Shown here one piece after another: positions 63,740 to 64,000 of a stretch of 64,000 bases of DNA. Origin of the DNA: Methanoculleus taiwanensis (lineage in GTDB: Archaea; Halobacteriota; Methanomicrobia; Methanomicrobiales; Methanoculleaceae). Every line of letters begins with the position of its first letter. Positions within the stretch are counted from its first letter, which is position 1. The stretch is from contig NZ_LHQS01000004.1 of NCBI RefSeq assembly GCF_004102725.1, forward strand, positions 62,001 to 126,000, given 5' to 3'. The translations under genes were made by a program, and so were the position numbers. Below the pieces are notes generated by a model. The model was not told the origin of the DNA. It saw nothing but the letters and a program-made list of their open reading frames with translations, and searched no databases.

Positions 63740-64000
63740 TCAGACCGGGGTCACCTCCACAATCATTCCTCCGTTCGGGTAGCGTTCGACGATCTCCTTC
63801 TTTCCGGGAAGATCGGCCGCGTGTTCGACGAGCAGCCACCATGCCGTCTCGATCCGGTCGCCGAGACGCTCGTAGCCTTCCTCCTCGAGAAGCGGGAGGA
63901 AGTCGCCCGGTAGCTGGGCGGATTCCAGCACGCCGTAGACGATCGTCCCGTCGTCGGTGATCTCGTCGAACGGTCGGGCAGTATTGCCAGCAATACGTTT
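63740..64000 (-). CDS. C-terminal fragment of an unrecognised protein (cut by the window edge)
   Basis: The frame is open to the window end: 86 residues with KRIAGNTARPFDE, then GDFLPLLEEEGYERLGDRIE and TAWWLLVEHAADLPGKKEIVERYPNGGMIVEVTPV. It reads in the same direction as uppS, whose ATG follows after 14 bases, so they form an operon. I do not recognise the family. The visible GTG 63931 is internal, and the true start is outside. Confidence 0.7.
   Translation of the reverse strand, partial: KRIAGNTARPFDEITDDGTIVYGVLESAQLPGDFLPLLEEEGYERLGDRIETAWWLLVEHAADLPGKKEIVERYPNGGMIVEVTPV

Noticed and set aside
1-64000. CRISPR arrays, insertion sequences or prophage
   Set aside because: I saw no regularly spaced repeats, transposase, integrase or phage structural genes on either strand.

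Overview
The window is one contiguous piece of a euryarchaeal chromosome, GC-rich and densely coded. It most resembles a hydrogenotrophic methanogen of the order Methanomicrobiales (Methanoculleus-like; this is inference from gene content). The evidence is archaeal information-processing genes (RpoP, L37Ae, L15e, SBDS, proteasome alpha, RNase P proteins, Brix, Pcc1, prefoldin, NAC, DphB, PolX), archaeal lipid genes (UbiA-type DGGGP synthase, cis-prenyltransferases), the methanofuran gene mfnB, an HdrA-like flavoprotein, archaeal TATA boxes with short or absent leaders, Shine-Dalgarno sites of the GGTGA/GGAG type, and an intron-bearing tRNA-Tyr. I saw no CRISPR array, insertion sequence, prophage or replication origin.

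Layout. 0-10 kb: valS, tmk, a HisA-like protein, mfnB, guaB, an ArsR-like regulator with an Hsp20-like protein, a radical SAM protein, a PP2C phosphatase and a HEAT-repeat protein. 10-11 kb: an overlooked 44-residue membrane protein, then a duplicated tRNA-Asp/tRNA-Tyr block in which one Tyr copy has decayed. 11-18.4 kb: leuA behind a short arginine-rich leader ORF, then the archaeal translation/proteasome superoperon on the minus strand, here lacking the exosome genes rrp4/rrp41/rrp42. 18.5-33 kb: moaC, nnr, a RecJ-like DHH protein, PUA protein, nac, trmI, pyrBI, coaD, gamma-carbonic anhydrase-like protein, a short HdrA homologue, an MtnA-type isomerase, DUF116, a bactofilin-like protein, UbiA, tRNA-Arg, trm1, a Drg-type GTPase and tRNA-Glu.

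33-51 kb is the accessory and envelope-rich part: a 1048-residue S-layer-type protein, Fe/Mn superoxide dismutase, an ADP-forming acyl-CoA synthetase with the ATP-grasp domain first, FKBP, a large secreted PQQ-dehydrogenase-like propeller fused to a blue-copper domain, a small-protein tandem, a helix-turn-helix/FHA protein translationally coupled to a transmembrane Ser/Thr kinase, a K+-channel-like protein, a SIMPL protein, an MBL hydrolase, and an overlapping DUF432/MscS pair. 52-64 kb: a PAS sensor kinase-like protein without its phosphoacceptor histidine, NusA-like KH protein, hisE, DUF151 nuclease-like protein, a flippase-like membrane protein, a duplicated DUF357-like protein, dphB, a RecA/KaiC-like protein, feoB with a DtxR-FeoA fusion, polX, and two cis-prenyltransferase homologues facing each other.

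The strongest candidates for something undescribed are the secreted quinoprotein/cupredoxin at 41.2-43.6 kb in a presumed strict anaerobe, the FHA-kinase-channel module at 45.1-48.1 kb with apparent non-AUG starts, the arginine-rich leader before leuA, and the decayed duplicated tRNA block.
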